Of a stretch of DNA of 64,000 bases, positions 39,345 to 50,494 are shown in pieces. The notes below the pieces were generated by a model. It searched no databases, was not told the DNA's origin, and saw nothing but the letters and a program-made list of their open reading frames with translations. This stretch comes from Buttiauxella gaviniae ATCC 51604 (GTDB lineage: Bacteria; Pseudomonadota; Gammaproteobacteria; Enterobacterales; Enterobacteriaceae), in the NCBI RefSeq assembly GCF_001654835.1, contig NZ_LXEP01000007.1, positions 124,001-188,000 on the forward strand. The letters are read 5' to 3'. Each line of letters opens with the position of its first letter. The first letter of the stretch is position 1. Both the position numbers and the translations under genes were made by a program.

Positions 39345-40430
39345 TTACCAGCGCGGCAAAGGGAAAGTCACGTCACCGTTTTGAGCACGCTGACGCAGCA
39401 TATGATCCATCAATACAATCGCTACCATGGCTTCGGCAATCGGAACCGCACGAATACCCACACAAGGATCATGGCGACCACGCGTGACCATCTCAACTTC
39501 TTCGCCTTCGCGGTTGATGGTGCGGCCTGGGACCATAATGCTGGAAGTCGGTTTCAGCGCCATGTTAGCCACTATCTGCTGGCCGCTGCTGATGCCACCC
39601 AGAATGCCGCCAGCATGGTTGCTCTGGAAACCTTCTTTGGTGATTTCGTCGCGGTTCTGGCTACCTCGCAGATTTACCACGCCAAAGCCTTCGCCAATTT
39701 CCACGCCTTTCACAGCGTTAATGCTCATCAGCGCATGGGCGATATCAGCATCTAAGCGGTCAAATACAGGTTCGCCAAGGCCTGGCGGCACGTTATCCGC
39801 GACCACGGTAACTTTCGCACCAATGGAGTCGCCTTCTTTTTTCAGCGCACGCATCAGCTCATCAAGCGTTTCAATCTTGTCTGGATCAGGGCAGAAGAAC
39901 GGGTTCTGCTCGACTTGATCCCAATCTTTGATTTCTAACGGCACGTCGCCCATTTGCGTCAGGCAACCACGAATAATAATGCCGTATTTATGCGCCAGGT
40001 ATTTTTTAGCAATCGCCCCAGCCGCAACACGCATCGCGGTTTCACGTGCTGAAGAACGGCCACCGCCACGATAATCGCGCAGGCCATATTTTTGTTCGTA
40101 GGTGTAATCTGCATGCCCCGGACGGAACACGTCTTTGATAGCGCTGTAATCTTGCGAGCGCTGATCGGTATTTTCAATCAACAAACCGATGCTGGTGCCG
40201 GTAGTGACACCTTCAAATACACCGGAAAGGATCTTAACCTGATCGGGTTCGCGGCGTTGCGTGGTGTAGCGTGAAGTCCCCGGGCGGCGGCGGTCGAGAT
40301 CGTGTTGTAAATCGGCTTCGGTCAGCGGGATGCCTGGCGGCACACCATCAACGATACAACCCAGTGCGACACCGTGGGATTCACCAAATGTCGTTACGCG
40401 AAATACTTGTCCGATAGAATTTCCTGCCAT
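39345..40430 (-). CDS. aroC: Chorismate synthase
   Basis: This 361-residue flavin-dependent enzyme makes chorismate from EPSP. The signatures are [18 protein letters not shown] near residue 13, [14 protein letters not shown] near 103 and [20 protein letters not shown] near 125. The length is exactly that of E. coli AroC. It is the first gene after prmB, with a hairpin between them. Confidence 0.98.
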   Translation of the reverse strand: MAGNSIGQVFRVTTFGESHGVALGCIVDGVPPGIPLTEADLQHDLDRRRPGTSRYTTQRREPDQVKILSGVFEGVTTGTSIGLLIENTDQRSQDYSAIKDVFRPGHADYTYEQKYGLRDYRGGGRSSARETAMRVAAGAIAKKYLAHKYGIIIRGCLTQMGDVPLEIKDWDQVEQNPFFCPDPDKIETLDELMRALKKEGDSIGAKVTVVADNVPPGLGEPVFDRLDADIAHALMSINAVKGVEIGEGFGVVNLRGSQNRDEITKEGFQSNHAGGILGGISSGQQIVANMALKPTSSIMVPGRTINREGEEVEMVTRGRHDPCVGIRAVPIAEAMVAIVLMDHMLRQRAQNGDVTFPLPRW

Positions 40431-40480
40431 TTGTCACGGCTCCTTACCGTTGTCATTTTCATTGTGTTGTCAGCAAAAGA

Positions 40481-40502
40481 AGACGGGCCATAAGGCCCGT
40501 CT
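40481..40502 (-). terminator. Hairpin after prmB
   Basis: AGACGGGCC (40481-40489) and GGCCCGTCT (40494-40502) form a 9-bp stem with an ATAA loop. On the minus strand it is followed by TTTTGCTG, a short T-run. It may partly end prmB transcription before aroC. Confidence 0.65.
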
Positions 40503-40509
40503 GCGCAGA

Positions 40510-41442
40510 TTAATCTTTGTAAATGCTGAAGTGTTCACGCGCATCAATAAGCTGCGATTTGGTCAGCATAAACACACCGTCACCGCCGTTATCGAACTCA
40601 AGCCAGGTGAACGGCACATCAGGGTACTGGTCCATCAGATGTACCATGCTGTTCCCGACTTCACAAATCAGGATACCGCCATCGGCGAGGTAGTCAGGCG
40701 CACAAGCCAGAATACGTCGTGCCAGTTTCAGGCCATCTGTACCGGCAGCTAAACCTAATTCAGGCTCGAAGTGGAACTCACCCGGCAGGTCAGACATATC
40801 TTCTGCATCCACATACGGTGGATTAGTCACGATAATGTCGTACTGCACTTTTGGCAGGTCACGGAACAGGTCGGAGCGAATTGGCGTAACCTGGTTTTCC
40901 AGGCCGTGCTCGGCGATGTTTTGCTCAGCCACTGCCAGCGCATCAAGAGAAATATCAACCGCATCCACTTCTGCATTGTGGAATTCGTAAGCACAGGCGA
41001 TAGCGATACAGCCGCTGCCAGTACACATATCCAGAATGTGAAGAGGTTCGTCGTTGAAAAGACCCGCGAAACGATTGGTGATCAGTTCACCAATTGGGGA
41101 ACGCGGCACCAGCACACGCTCATCAACATAAAACTCATGGCCACAGAACCAGGCTTTATTGGTCAGGTAAGCCACCGGGATACGCTCGTTAACGCGGCGA
41201 ATCACACGCTCAACGATGCGATGACGCTCGCTTGGTGTCAGGCGTGCGGTACGCATATCTTCAGGAATATCCAGCGGCAGATAGAGACTTGGCAGCACTA
41301 ACTGAACGGCTTCGTCCCACGGGTTATCCGTGCCGTGGCCATACCAGACGTTGGCGGCGCTAAAACGACTAACTGCCCAGCGCAGCATATCCTGAATGGT
41401 GTGCAGCTCATTAACTGCCTCATCGACGAAAATTTTATCCAC
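40510..41442 (-). CDS. prmB: Ribosomal protein L3 glutamine methyltransferase
   Basis: This 310-residue SAM-dependent methyltransferase modifies the glutamine in ribosomal protein L3. The SAM-binding motif [18 protein letters not shown] is near residue 135, and the catalytic NPPY appears in [14 protein letters not shown] near 205. It is a paralogue of PrmC. It is divergent from smrB, with 185 bases of control region between them. Confidence 0.96.
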   Translation of the reverse strand: MDKIFVDEAVNELHTIQDMLRWAVSRFSAANVWYGHGTDNPWDEAVQLVLPSLYLPLDIPEDMRTARLTPSERHRIVERVIRRVNERIPVAYLTNKAWFCGHEFYVDERVLVPRSPIGELITNRFAGLFNDEPLHILDMCTGSGCIAIACAYEFHNAEVDAVDISLDALAVAEQNIAEHGLENQVTPIRSDLFRDLPKVQYDIIVTNPPYVDAEDMSDLPGEFHFEPELGLAAGTDGLKLARRILACAPDYLADGGILICEVGNSMVHLMDQYPDVPFTWLEFDNGGDGVFMLTKSQLIDAREHFSIYKD

Positions 41443-41627
41443 GTTGCCCTCCGCAGGCCGTTCGCGCTAGTTCAATAATCGGCTAGTTTGCCATGAAGAC
41501 CACGACAAATCAGCATTTCAATAGCTGTCACAGCGGCTAAAATTGCGTTTTATTTAGTGATGGACGGCAAACCAGGTAAACTGACCGCAATACAGGTGCG
41601 AGACGATAAAGTCGAGACGAGAAATAG

Positions 41628-42179
41628 ATGAAAAAGAAAACTCCGCTCAGCGTTGATGATCAGAACCTTTTCCGTGATTTGATGAGCGGCACAAAAAAAT
41701 TGGCTCAGGACACGATTGTTCACCGTCCGATGCGTAAGAAAGTGCAGGAAGTGCCGGTGAAACGGCTATTGCAGGAACAGGTTGATGCCAGCCATTATTT
41801 TTCTGATGAATTCCAACCGCGCCTGGCAACAGAAGGCCCCACGCGTTACGTGCGCGAAGATGTCAGTCATTTCGAACTGAAAAAAATTCGCCGGGGTGAT
41901 TATTCGCCAGAATTATTCCTCGATTTGCATGGCCTGACACAGATGCAGGCAAAACAGGAATTAGGCGCGTTGATTGCGGCATGTCGGCGTGAGCACGTAT
42001 TTTGCGCCTGCGTGATGCACGGGCATGGTAAGCACGTGTTGAAGCAGCAAACGCCTCTGTGGCTGGCACAGCACCCGCACATTATGGCATTCCACCAGGC
42101 ACCGAAAGAGTACGGTGGTGACGCAGCGTTGTTGGTGTTGATTGAAATCGAAGAGTGGCTGCCGCCGGAGTTGCCATAA
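41628..42179 (+). CDS. smrB: Ribosome rescue factor SmrB
   Basis: This 183-residue endonuclease has a C-terminal Smr domain. [18 protein letters not shown] near residue 100 and [20 protein letters not shown] near 130 are the two Smr motifs. In E. coli SmrB cleaves mRNA at collided ribosomes, feeding tmRNA rescue. The N-terminal basic helix binds the ribosome. The length matches E. coli. Confidence 0.96.
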   Translation: MKKKTPLSVDDQNLFRDLMSGTKKLAQDTIVHRPMRKKVQEVPVKRLLQEQVDASHYFSDEFQPRLATEGPTRYVREDVSHFELKKIRRGDYSPELFLDLHGLTQMQAKQELGALIAACRREHVFCACVMHGHGKHVLKQQTPLWLAQHPHIMAFHQAPKEYGGDAALLVLIEIEEWLPPELP

Positions 42180-42211
42180 TCCTGAGTCCGCATCCCGGGC
42201 TTCAGAAATAC

Positions 42212-42243
42212 AAAGAGCCGCTATATATAGCGGCTCTTTTTTT
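42212..42243. terminator. Bidirectional terminator between smrB and sixA
   Basis: AAAGAGCCGCTA (42212-42223) and TAGCGGCTCTTT (42228-42239) form a 12-bp stem followed by T7 on the plus strand. This is a strong intrinsic terminator between convergent genes. Confidence 0.92.
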
Positions 42244-42257
42244 CATGCTTACGGCAA

Positions 42258-42746
42258 TCAGATAGCTTTAGCTACCTTCAAATTACACGGACTCATCTGC
42301 CAGTTGAACACGCCTTTCCCGGTTTCAGGATCAAGTGTGACATTGGCAATAGCCGAAGTACTGAACATCGGTGGTGTTTCCTCTGGGCACAGCTCAGACA
42401 CCAAATAACCGACTAGCGGTAGGTGAGAAATCACCAGCGCCGACTCAACCCCTTCATTGGCCAGGGCTTGCAAATAGCAGCTCACCAGACCTACATCGCC
42501 GCACGGCGTCAATTCCGGCAGAATGTCTTCTTTACCTGGAAGAGTCAGTGCTTCCCGCACAACATCCAGGGTTTGTTCGGCTCGCAGATAAGGGCTCACC
42601 AGAACACGTTCGATATCCACAACCTGACCTTTCAACCAGGTCGCCATTACTCGGGATTCATCACAACCACACTGGGTGAGTGGACGTACCGAGTCACTGG
42701 CGGCATCGAGAGCTGCGTCGCCGTGACGCATGATAAAAACTTGCAT
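42258..42746 (-). CDS. sixA: Phosphohistidine phosphatase SixA
   Basis: This 162-residue phosphatase of the RHG family has the catalytic motif MQVFIMRHGDAA at the N-terminus, with His8 as nucleophile. Further conserved parts are SPYLRAEQTLDVV near 52 and VISHLPLVGYLV near 108. SixA dephosphorylates PtsN/Npr-type phosphohistidines of the nitrogen PTS. The length matches E. coli. Confidence 0.96.
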   Translation of the reverse strand: MQVFIMRHGDAALDAASDSVRPLTQCGCDESRVMATWLKGQVVDIERVLVSPYLRAEQTLDVVREALTLPGKEDILPELTPCGDVGLVSCYLQALANEGVESALVISHLPLVGYLVSELCPEETPPMFSTSAIANVTLDPETGKGVFNWQMSPCNLKVAKAI

Positions 42747-42933
42747 ATTGCACCGCTTTTGTTAACCAGGAATGCTTGAATTCCCCTAAAACTTCGAAGG
42801 TGAAATTCAGCAGCCGGGCATTGTGCCTTATCCGTACATCGAATGAAACGCTGTTTTTTACCTCAATGGTGCAAGTATAGTCAATCACTGTTCGTTAAGT
42901 GAGCGACCAGCATCCATTCACCGAACCATATAA

Positions 42934-45093
42934 TCATGATTCTTTGACTACATTTCCTTCACCAGGGTTCACTTTTCCCCAGAAATTTCGTTGCTCTTCC
43001 ACCATTTGTAAAAGTCTTTCACAGGGAGTAAAACGCTCCCCGTACTGACTGGCCAGGCGTTGCAGTTGTGCGACGACTTCACCCGCTCCCAGGGTATCCA
43101 TATAGCGGAACGGGCCACCGAGGAACGGTGGAAAACCAATACCAAACACGCCACCGATGTCACCATCGCGGGCACTGCGAACAACACCTTCATCTACGCA
43201 ACGAACCGCCTCATTAAGCATCATCATCACGCAGCGTTGTGCGATTTCTTTTTCTGCCAGTTGCCCTTTAGGTGAAACACCAAGCAGGGTATAGATTGCA
43301 GGGTCAACCTGCTTTTTGCTTCTACTCCCTTTCCCTGAATAAAGATAGAAACCACGCCCGTTTTTTCTACCTTTGCGATCGTCATTCAATATTGCTGCAA
43401 TTTCTGCCGGTGCGGCAAAACGATCTCCGTAAGCTTGCTGAAGTATAGGACTAATTTTAGTCCCCACATCAATTCCCACCTCATCCAAAAGTTGGATTGG
43501 GCCGACAGGAAAACCAAACGCCACCAGCGCATTATCAATCTTATCGACAGGCTCCCCTTCCACGAGGCAACGCATCGCTTCGTTAACATACGGTGCCAGA
43601 ATACGGTTGACGTAAAACCCGGCGCTGTCGCCAACGACAATCGGTGTTTTGCCCTGTTTTTTGGCAAGCTGAACAGTTGTGGAAATGGTTTCCGCACTGG
43701 TTCGGGCATGCGGGATCACTTCGACCAGCGGCATTTTATCGACCGGGCTGAAATAGTGCAGACCAATCACTTGCTCCGGACGTGCGGCATTAGCCGCAAT
43801 ATCAGCAATCGGCAGCGAAGAAGTGTTGGACGCGAAAATGGTATGCGGCGCAGCGTTCTGTTCAATTTCCGCGACCATCTTTTGCTTGAGAGCGAGATCT
43901 TCAAAAACCGCTTCCACAACGATGTCTCGATTGTGGAAACCGTGATAATCGGTACCACCGGAGATACGCGCCATTTCACGCTGGCGCTCAGCCGCTTTCA
44001 TATGTCGGCGGCGTACCTTTTTATCCAGCAAGTCCCAGCTATATTTCAACGCATGGTTAATACCATCGTTATTAATGTCTTTGATACGTACGGGCAATTT
44101 GCCTTTAGTCGCGGTGACAAAAGCAATCCCACCGCCCATCAAACCACCACCGAGCACACCCACGGCTTTAATCGGACGCGGTGGTGCATCAGCGCCGTGC
44201 TCTTTTTTAAGCTCCGTGCTAGCAAAAAATAACCCGCGTAATGCCGCAGATTGCGGACTCATCGCCAGCTCGCCAAACGCTTTCGCCTCTGATTCGTAAC
44301 CGCTGAAACTCCCCTGCCCCAGACCGATTTTAATGACATCAATAATGCGCTGCGTAGCAGGGTAATTACCGCGAGTTTTTTGCTCAGTTTTCTTACTCAC
44401 CATGCTGAACAATAAAGAACGCCCAAGCGGACCGGCTAAAATACGTTCACGAACCGGCAATGTGCGCGATGCCTGACGGCCTTTGCCCACCAGCTCAACT
44501 GCTGCCGTGAGCAGAATTGACTGCGGCACAACTTCATCCACCAGCCCCAGTTTCAGTGCCTGGCGCGGGCGTAATTGTTTGCCGGTCAGAATCATATCGA
44601 GGGCGTGACTGACGCCAATCAAACGCGGCAGGCGCTGCGTACCGCCAGAACCCGGCAGTAGACCGAGCTGCACTTCCGGAAGCCCCAGTTTTGTTTTCTC
44701 ATCATCGGTACAAATTCGCGAATGACATGCCAGCGCCAGCTCCAGCCCACCGCCGAGACACGCACCGTGAATCGCAGCGACGACTGGGATCGGCAACGCG
44801 GCAATTTCCGCCATGATTTGCTGTCCCTGGTGTGCCAGTGCCTGCGCTTCTTGTGCACTCTTGCAGCTTGCAATCATGTTTATGTCAGCACCCGCAATAA
44901 AGTTATCCGGCTTGCCAGAGATAAATATCAACCCCTGCAATGCAGTGTTATCGCGAACCTGTTTGATGATGTTGTGCACTTGCGGGCCGAACGACGCTTT
45001 TAGCGTGTTCATCTTTTCGTCCGGCACGTCAATTGTCACCACCGCGATATTGTCGAGGCGGATATGTAAGTTGAAAGCAGAAACCTGTTCCAT
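42934..45093 (-). CDS. fadJ: Bifunctional fatty acid oxidation protein, alpha subunit
   Basis: This 719-residue protein has an N-terminal crotonase domain (enoyl-CoA hydratase; [18 protein letters not shown] near residue 110) and C-terminal 3-hydroxyacyl-CoA dehydrogenase domains ([20 protein letters not shown] near 312, then the catalytic ISEL-type [14 protein letters not shown]). It works with FadI in the anaerobic-type beta-oxidation complex. The start overlaps the fadI stop by one base (TAATG), so translation is coupled. Confidence 0.97.
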   Translation of the reverse strand: MEQVSAFNLHIRLDNIAVVTIDVPDEKMNTLKASFGPQVHNIIKQVRDNTALQGLIFISGKPDNFIAGADINMIASCKSAQEAQALAHQGQQIMAEIAALPIPVVAAIHGACLGGGLELALACHSRICTDDEKTKLGLPEVQLGLLPGSGGTQRLPRLIGVSHALDMILTGKQLRPRQALKLGLVDEVVPQSILLTAAVELVGKGRQASRTLPVRERILAGPLGRSLLFSMVSKKTEQKTRGNYPATQRIIDVIKIGLGQGSFSGYESEAKAFGELAMSPQSAALRGLFFASTELKKEHGADAPPRPIKAVGVLGGGLMGGGIAFVTATKGKLPVRIKDINNDGINHALKYSWDLLDKKVRRRHMKAAERQREMARISGGTDYHGFHNRDIVVEAVFEDLALKQKMVAEIEQNAAPHTIFASNTSSLPIADIAANAARPEQVIGLHYFSPVDKMPLVEVIPHARTSAETISTTVQLAKKQGKTPIVVGDSAGFYVNRILAPYVNEAMRCLVEGEPVDKIDNALVAFGFPVGPIQLLDEVGIDVGTKISPILQQAYGDRFAAPAEIAAILNDDRKGRKNGRGFYLYSGKGSRSKKQVDPAIYTLLGVSPKGQLAEKEIAQRCVMMMLNEAVRCVDEGVVRSARDGDIGGVFGIGFPPFLGGPFRYMDTLGAGEVVAQLQRLASQYGERFTPCERLLQMVEEQRNFWGKVNPGEGNVVKES

Positions 45094-46403
45094 TATTCGG
45101 CCTCCAGAACCATTGCCGCACCCAAACCACCTGCCGCGCAGGCGGTGACCAGGCCAAATCCACCACCACGGCGGCGCAATTCATGCAAGGTTTGAGTGAT
45201 CATACGCGCGCCCGTTGCAGCAAACGGATGGCCGTAAGCAATCGAGCCACCGAGTACGTTAAATTTAGAGTCGTCGACTTCGCCAGTAGCGTGAGCGCGG
45301 CCTAATACATCGCGAGCAAAACGTTCGCTGGCGAGCATTTGTAAGTTTGCCAGCGTTTGCGCGGCAAAGGCTTCGTGCATATCGAAAAGCGTCAGGTCAT
45401 TGAGCGTGATGCCCGCGCGCTCAAGCGCCAGCGGAGTGGCCCACGCCGGCCCAAGCAGCATATCTTTCCAGACATCCACGGCGGTGAACGCATAGCTGCG
45501 TAAATAGCCCAATGGCTTCAGGCCCAACTCTTTGGCGCGCGATTCCGTCATCAAGATAATAGCAGCCGCACCATCGGTTAATGGCGTGCTGTTTGCCGCG
45601 GTAACTGTGCCGTGTTTACGGTCAAAAGCCGGACGTAGCTTCGCGTAATCAGCAATTGAGGAGTTTTGGCGAACGTTGTTATCTTCGTTGAAAGGCTGGC
45701 GATATGGCGGAATGAAGGCGGTCATCACTTCATCCGCCAGTTTCCCTTCCTTCCAGGCAATAGCGGCTTTAGTGTGGGAGCGATGCGCCAGCGCATCTTG
45801 TTGCTCACGCGTAATCCCGTGAGTTTTCGCCATTTGCTCGGCGGTGTCACCCATGCGTAAGCCCGTTGAATATTCAGCAACCGCAGGCGGCACCGGCAAC
45901 AAATCACGCGGGCGTAAACGAGAGAATAATTTCAGGCGCTGGCCCAAAGTACGCGCCTTGTTCACATCCACTAAAGTGCGGCCTAACTTTTTGCTGACGC
46001 CAATCGGCAGCACCGACGAAGAATCAGCACCGCCGGCAATACCTGCACGAATAGTGCCCGCCATTAAACTCTCAGCGACATTTGCCACAGCCTGGAAGCT
46101 GGTCGCACAGGCACGGCTAACGCTGTAGGCATCGGTATGCACACTCATTCCGGTGCCGAGGACAATCTCGCGGGCGATGTTTGGCGCTTCTGGCATCTGG
46201 ACAACCTGGCCGAAAACCAGCTGTTCAATCATTTCCGGGGGAATTTCGCTGCGTGCCAGCAGTTCGCTGACCACCATATTGCCGAGATCGACAGCAGGTA
46301 TGCCGTGAAACGCGGTAGCCTGGCGGGCAAATGGGGTGCGTAACCCACTGATAATAGCAATACGGTCGCCCTGACGGGTTACCAGCGGAAGTGCCTGACT
46401 CAT
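45093..46403 (-). CDS. fadI: 3-ketoacyl-CoA thiolase FadI
   Basis: This 436-residue thiolase cleaves 3-ketoacyl-CoA to acetyl-CoA and a shortened acyl-CoA. The catalytic Cys is in [18 protein letters not shown] near residue 99. The His and second Cys are in [17 protein letters not shown] and [18 protein letters not shown] at the C-terminus. The length matches E. coli FadI. It heads the fadI-fadJ operon, with a FadR site upstream. Confidence 0.97.
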   Translation of the reverse strand: MSQALPLVTRQGDRIAIISGLRTPFARQATAFHGIPAVDLGNMVVSELLARSEIPPEMIEQLVFGQVVQMPEAPNIAREIVLGTGMSVHTDAYSVSRACATSFQAVANVAESLMAGTIRAGIAGGADSSSVLPIGVSKKLGRTLVDVNKARTLGQRLKLFSRLRPRDLLPVPPAVAEYSTGLRMGDTAEQMAKTHGITREQQDALAHRSHTKAAIAWKEGKLADEVMTAFIPPYRQPFNEDNNVRQNSSIADYAKLRPAFDRKHGTVTAANSTPLTDGAAAIILMTESRAKELGLKPLGYLRSYAFTAVDVWKDMLLGPAWATPLALERAGITLNDLTLFDMHEAFAAQTLANLQMLASERFARDVLGRAHATGEVDDSKFNVLGGSIAYGHPFAATGARMITQTLHELRRRGGGFGLVTACAAGGLGAAMVLEAE

Positions 46404-46492
46404 AAAACTCCCCTGTTCTTCCCGGCGTCTATGAATCTACAGCGATGTTGCTGTAACTGCATATTTCTGGGAATAAAATTGTAAACGACCAA

Positions 46493-46509
46493 TAGTGGTC
46501 TGACCTGAT
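46493..46509. promoter_or_regulatory. FadR operator of fadIJ
   Basis: TAGTGGTCTGACCTGAT matches the FadR consensus core TGGTnnGACC. It lies about 90 bases upstream of the fadI start. FadR represses fadIJ in E. coli in the absence of long-chain acyl-CoA. Confidence 0.75.
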
Positions 46510-46594
46510 CACAGTTTTAACTAAAAAGTTACAATCAGCCAACCGGGGGACTAAAAAATTGGGAGGGGGAACACGCTTTAAGAGAGGAAAATGA

Positions 46595-46614
46595 CGCTCT
46601 CGGGGACGAGAGCG
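46595..46614 (-). terminator. Terminator after yfcZ
   Basis: CGCTCTCG (46595-46602) and CGAGAGCG (46607-46614) form an 8-bp stem with a 4-base loop. On the minus strand it is followed by TCATTTTCC. It lies 10 bases past the yfcZ stop. Confidence 0.7.
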
Positions 46615-46624
46615 CCAGGAAATA

Positions 46625-46909
46625 TTAACGCAGGCCGAGCTGGAAGATCATGGTTTCAGCCTGGCAGCTGAAAGTGAAATCGATATCCAGACGAACGCCA
46701 TCAGCTTCTTCGGTGTAACGCGGAACAATCTGGCAAGGTTCTGATTCTGCGGCACGTGCTTTCTCGGTCAGCGCAGCCAGAGTTTCGTCAGCTTCAGCGC
46801 GGGTCGCGAACACGCGGCTGTATGTTGCTGTGCAGTCGGTGTTGTCGATGATAGAGCCGACATCAATACAGCAGCAAACCGGGGTTTCATCAGCAGTGTT
46901 CTTACTCAT
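46625..46909 (-). CDS. yfcZ: Conserved protein YfcZ, DUF406 family
   Basis: This 94-residue protein is of unknown function. A CCCCIDVGS segment of adjacent cysteines follows the N-terminus, and the C-terminus VRLDIDFTFSCQAETMIF is conserved. I chose the ATG at 46909 (MSKNTADETPVCC), which equals the E. coli start; the frame extends to 46939. It lies between fadI and fadL, as in E. coli, and reads away from fadL. Confidence 0.93.
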   Translation of the reverse strand: MSKNTADETPVCCCIDVGSIIDNTDCTATYSRVFATRAEADETLAALTEKARAAESEPCQIVPRYTEEADGVRLDIDFTFSCQAETMIFQLGLR

Positions 46910-47279
46910 TTTATGATTTCCTCTGTATTTAAAAGGCAAAATGTTTTCAACGAATCTTGTCTATTTTACGCTCCCTGTTGAAGCGACTCCAGTCGTTAAT
47001 CTTGTCAAAATCCGTAAGTGACCCAAATCACACTTAAAAATGATCTAAAACAAGATTCACCCATTTTGCTTAGTGACGAAGAACCCGATTTTGCCAGGCA
47101 GATCTCGTTTCGACGATCAAATTTGAAAATTCTTAGATACAAACTTGCAACATCCTATCTGGTCAGACCTATACTCTCGCCACTGGTCTGCTTTCTATGT
47201 AACAGAACAGACCCTACTATTCGCGCTCCTGTTACGGTATGTAACATTGTTTGTATAAAAATAAATCCATTATGAGGTT
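46910..47279. promoter_or_regulatory. yfcZ/fadL divergent control region with two FadR sites
   Basis: In this 370-base gene-free stretch, two FadR sites are clear on the plus strand: ATCTGGTCAGACCTATA (47157-47173) and CACTGGTCTGCTTTCTA (47181-47197). They match the two FadR operators of E. coli fadL in sequence and order. TATACT (47170-47175) within the first site is the likely -10 element. FadR bound here would repress fadL. The rest of the stretch shows nothing else I can name. Confidence 0.85.
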
Positions 47280-48572
47280 TTGGTCATGAGCCAGAAAAAC
47301 CTGTTTACAAAGTCAGCCCTAGCGGTTGCAGTGGCAATTGTCTCATCGCAGGCCTACTCAGCCGGCTTTCAATTAAACGAGTTCTCTTCCTCAGGCCTAG
47401 GCCGAGCTTATTCAGGGGAAGGTGCAGTTGCGGATAATGCGGGTTCTGCAAGCCGTAACCCTGCAACTATCATGATGTTTGACCGCCCTTCCTTCTCCGG
47501 CGGTGCAGTGTTTATAGATCCAGACGTTAATATTTCTGGTAGCTCACCCTATACCGGACGTAGCACCGCAGCCGATAACATCGCGCCAACTGCGTGGGTA
47601 CCTAACCTGCACTTTGTTGCGCCAATCAATGAGCAGTTTGGTTGGGGGGCTTCAGTTACCTCAAACTACGGCCTCGCTACCGAATTTAACAACGATTACA
47701 TCGCTGGCGAATACGGCGGTAAAACCGATCTGACCACGCTGAACCTGAACCTGAGCGGTGCATATCGTTTAAATAACAACTGGAGCTTCGGCCTTGGTTT
47801 TGATGCAGTTTATGCAAAAGCCAAAATCGAGCGTTATGCAGGTGAACAAACTGCTGGAGCAGGTCTGGCAACCCCTGGAACACAAATAGCTCGCATGAAA
47901 GGTGATGAGTGGGGCTACGGCTGGAACGCCGGTATTCTTTATGAAATCGATAAAGATAATCGCTACGGCTTTACCTACCGTTCCGAGGTAAAAATTGACT
48001 TCGATGGCGATTACAAGAGCAATATCAATAGCGCATTCAACCGCGTACCAGGTGCTGGAACCAAGTTCCCATGGGGAACCAGCGGCCAGACTGTCCCTGG
48101 TTCTCTGACGCTGAACTTGCCAGAAATGTGGGAATTGTCTGGCTATAACAAAGTGGATCCACAGTGGGCAATTCACTACAGCATCGCATATACCAGCTGG
48201 AGCCAGTTCCAGGAGCTGAAAGCGACCGGCACCAACGGCCAGACGCTGTTCTATAAAGATGAAAGCTTTAAAGATGCGTACCGTATTGCTTTAGGTACGA
48301 CTTATTACATGGATAAGAATTGGACCTTCCGTACCGGTATCGCATTTGATGATAGCCCGGTTCCAGCTGACAAACGTTCCATCTCCATTCCTGACCAGGA
48401 TCGTTTCTGGATCAGCGCCGGTACCACTTACGCGTTTAACGATGATGCGTCTGTAGACCTGGGTGTTTCCTACATGCACGGCCAGCATGTTGAGATAAAA
48501 GAAGACAAGTATACCTTCCAGTCTGAAGGCAAAGCCTGGCTGTACGGTATGAACTTTAACTACGCATTCTAA
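47280..48572 (+). CDS. fadL: Long-chain fatty acid outer-membrane transporter
   Basis: This 430-residue beta-barrel has a signal peptide ([20 protein letters not shown], cleavage after AYSA). The mature N-terminus [19 protein letters not shown] forms the hatch. The C-terminal Phe (MNFNYAF) is the outer-membrane assembly signal. It moves long-chain fatty acids into the cell. It is about 16 residues shorter than E. coli FadL, mainly by a reduced segment after [12 protein letters not shown], an extracellular-loop region. A predicted terminator follows. Confidence 0.96.
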   Translation: MVMSQKNLFTKSALAVAVAIVSSQAYSAGFQLNEFSSSGLGRAYSGEGAVADNAGSASRNPATIMMFDRPSFSGGAVFIDPDVNISGSSPYTGRSTAADNIAPTAWVPNLHFVAPINEQFGWGASVTSNYGLATEFNNDYIAGEYGGKTDLTTLNLNLSGAYRLNNNWSFGLGFDAVYAKAKIERYAGEQTAGAGLATPGTQIARMKGDEWGYGWNAGILYEIDKDNRYGFTYRSEVKIDFDGDYKSNINSAFNRVPGAGTKFPWGTSGQTVPGSLTLNLPEMWELSGYNKVDPQWAIHYSIAYTSWSQFQELKATGTNGQTLFYKDESFKDAYRIALGTTYYMDKNWTFRTGIAFDDSPVPADKRSISIPDQDRFWISAGTTYAFNDDASVDLGVSYMHGQHVEIKEDKYTFQSEGKAWLYGMNFNYAF

Positions 48573-48587
48573 TAGTTAACGGATACA

Positions 48588-48619
48588 AAAAAGGCGAAAC
48601 CGAGGTTTCGCCTTTTTTT
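48588..48619. terminator. Bidirectional terminator between fadL and mlaA
   Basis: GGCGAAAC (48593-48600) and GTTTCGCC (48605-48612) form an 8-bp stem flanked by an A-run and T7. This is an intrinsic terminator for fadL on the plus strand and for mlaA on the minus strand. Confidence 0.92.
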
Positions 48620-48639
48620 ATGTCTCACACCCGGAATAA

Positions 48640-49398
48640 TTACTGCGAGTCGATATCTTTCAGATCATCCTGAATAGCAGATGCATTTGGATTCTCTTGC
48701 GGCGACAACTTGCCACCGTTAGCAATAAAGTCGTGGCTCTGGAAGTAAGCTTCACGAACCAAAATGTACGGATCGGATGACTGCTTGAGCAAACCGTCAG
48801 AATCCAGCAATTGAGCACGTGTTTCGATGCCTTCAATCGTCCATTTGCCGATAGACATCGGCCAGGTCAGCCAGGACAGCAGCGGATAGAGTGTATCGAC
48901 ATAATCGCCGCCATCTTCACGTAGCGTGAAACTGCCATAGAACGGCAACTGCACGTACGGGCCGTAACCGACGCCATAATGACCTAGCGTAGAACCAAAG
49001 CGGTGCGGCTCTTCACGCTGCAGTTTCGGGTTCGCCATGCCAGCAACGTCAATGAAACCACCCATACCCAACAATGAGTTCAGGAAGAAGCGCGTGAAGT
49101 GCACCATCCCCTGATACGGATTACCCTGAATGAAGTAGTTCACCATTACGGCGGGCTCTTCCAGGTTGCTGGTGAAATTGCTAATCCCATTACGCGCGGG
49201 TTGCGGCACATAATCACGCCACACCACAGCCACCGGGCGGACAACATACGGATCCAACACATTAAAGTTGAAGTTGTACATTGAACGGTTGAACCCTTCA
49301 AATGGGTCCGAGCGCCCCTGTGGCTCTTGATCGGCAGAGCTGGCGCACCCGACTAAAAGTGTCGTGGCCAGCGCCAGTCCGGTCAGGCGGAAATTCAT
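48640..49398 (-). CDS. mlaA: Outer-membrane lipid asymmetry lipoprotein MlaA (VacJ)
   Basis: This 252-residue lipoprotein has a lipobox LLVGC after the hydrophobic N-terminus, so the Cys is lipidated. GRSDPFEGFNRSMYNFNFNV and RNGISNFTSNLEEPAVMVNY are family hallmarks. It removes phospholipids from the outer leaflet with OmpC/F and the MlaFEDB pathway. The ATG at 49398 has AGGGAG upstream. It begins 16 bases after the ccmH stop in the same direction, so part of its transcription may come from the ccm operon. Confidence 0.96.
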   Translation of the reverse strand: MNFRLTGLALATTLLVGCASSADQEPQGRSDPFEGFNRSMYNFNFNVLDPYVVRPVAVVWRDYVPQPARNGISNFTSNLEEPAVMVNYFIQGNPYQGMVHFTRFFLNSLLGMGGFIDVAGMANPKLQREEPHRFGSTLGHYGVGYGPYVQLPFYGSFTLREDGGDYVDTLYPLLSWLTWPMSIGKWTIEGIETRAQLLDSDGLLKQSSDPYILVREAYFQSHDFIANGGKLSPQENPNASAIQDDLKDIDSQ

Positions 49399-49414
49399 AT
49401 GTGTCTCCCTGTTA

Positions 49415-50494
49415 TTATTTGTCTGCGCTCTCAGGTTTGGTGCTGTCCATACCAGCTTGTGCAACCTGCGCCTGCTCGATGCTTCTTTGCACCACAGCCC
49501 GGCGCTGGTCATTTGCCGGTAATACATTAAGCATGACTTGCCATGCACCAATTGCCTCGCGGTAATTTTGTTGTTCGAAAGCGCTAAATGCCAGCAGGCT
49601 GAGCACGCGAACATTTGTATGGTCCGTTTTAATGAGCTCTCGCAGCAGATTACCACCCAGTTGGTTATCTTGCGGCGAGCCACTACGGGTCAATACTTCA
49701 GCATAGCCCAGCTTTACATTACTGTTAGTGGGCGACAGTTTATACGCATGTGCAAAAGCTTGTGTAGCGGTACTTGCGTTATTCAGAACCATACCAATTC
49801 GCCCCAGCATCATCCACCCCTCAATATTGTCAGGTTCGTGCTGCAACCGGGTGCGTAACCCAAGACCGAGATCGGCCATTTCAGCCATGTTCAGCGGCTC
49901 GGCTTCTGGGTCTAATGCGCGCTGTAACAATTGCGGTGTCTGATTTGTGACATTCTGCCAGGCTCGCACCTGCTTCCAGTCAGACGTTTTCAGATAAACG
50001 CCAACACTTACCACGATCAACACCACAGCACCGGGTGCGAAAAACCAGAAGTGGGCTTTCCTGGCTGCGGTTTGCAGCTGCGCACTTTCAGGTTCATCAC
50101 TAAAATGGACCCGCCGTTTGCGGCTGCGCATCACAATCACACCCGCGCCACCAAGAATAAACAGCAATGGCAGCACCCATAAGACGATAGTGGCAGGCGT
50201 AAACGGCGGTTCGTATGTCACGAAATTGCCGTAGCGCTCAACCATGTAATCAATAATCTGCTGCTTCGTTTTGCCCTGCTGCATCAACTCATAAACTTTC
50301 AGACGCATGTCAGAGGCAATCATGGCATTGGAATCCGCAATGCTGTTGTTCTGGCATTTCGGGCAACGCAATTGCTCGGTAAGCTGGCGGAACTGCTGTT
50401 CTTGCGCTTCGTCTTTGAACTGGAAAGTGTCTATCGCCGCAAACACATTAAACGAGAACAGGAATGCGATGATAATTAGCCATCCACGCTTCAT
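49415..50494 (-). CDS. ccmH: Cytochrome c maturation protein CcmH (CcmH-CcmI fusion)
   Basis: This 359-residue protein has a signal peptide and a thiol domain with QLRCPKCQNNSIADSNA, the LRCxxC motif that reduces apocytochrome. A membrane segment (VLWVLPLLFILGGAGVIVM) and then a second one lead to a long TPR-rich C-terminal part (IEGWMMLGRIGMVLNNASTA). This CcmI-like half is fused as in E. coli. It holds apocytochrome at the haem ligation site. It overlaps ccmG by 4 bases. Confidence 0.95.
   Translation of the reverse strand: MKRGWLIIIAFLFSFNVFAAIDTFQFKDEAQEQQFRQLTEQLRCPKCQNNSIADSNAMIASDMRLKVYELMQQGKTKQQIIDYMVERYGNFVTYEPPFTPATIVLWVLPLLFILGGAGVIVMRSRKRRVHFSDEPESAQLQTAARKAHFWFFAPGAVVLIVVSVGVYLKTSDWKQVRAWQNVTNQTPQLLQRALDPEAEPLNMAEMADLGLGLRTRLQHEPDNIEGWMMLGRIGMVLNNASTATQAFAHAYKLSPTNSNVKLGYAEVLTRSGSPQDNQLGGNLLRELIKTDHTNVRVLSLLAFSAFEQQNYREAIGAWQVMLNVLPANDQRRAVVQRSIEQAQVAQAGMDSTKPESADK

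Noticed and set aside
43435-44232. Long open frame on the plus strand opposite fadJ
   Set aside because: It lies entirely within fadJ, has no ribosome binding site and no recognisable domain. fadJ has full-length motifs in its own frame.
49399-49683. N-terminal extension of mlaA
   Set aside because: The extension overlaps ccmH and would remove the lipoprotein signal from the N-terminus.
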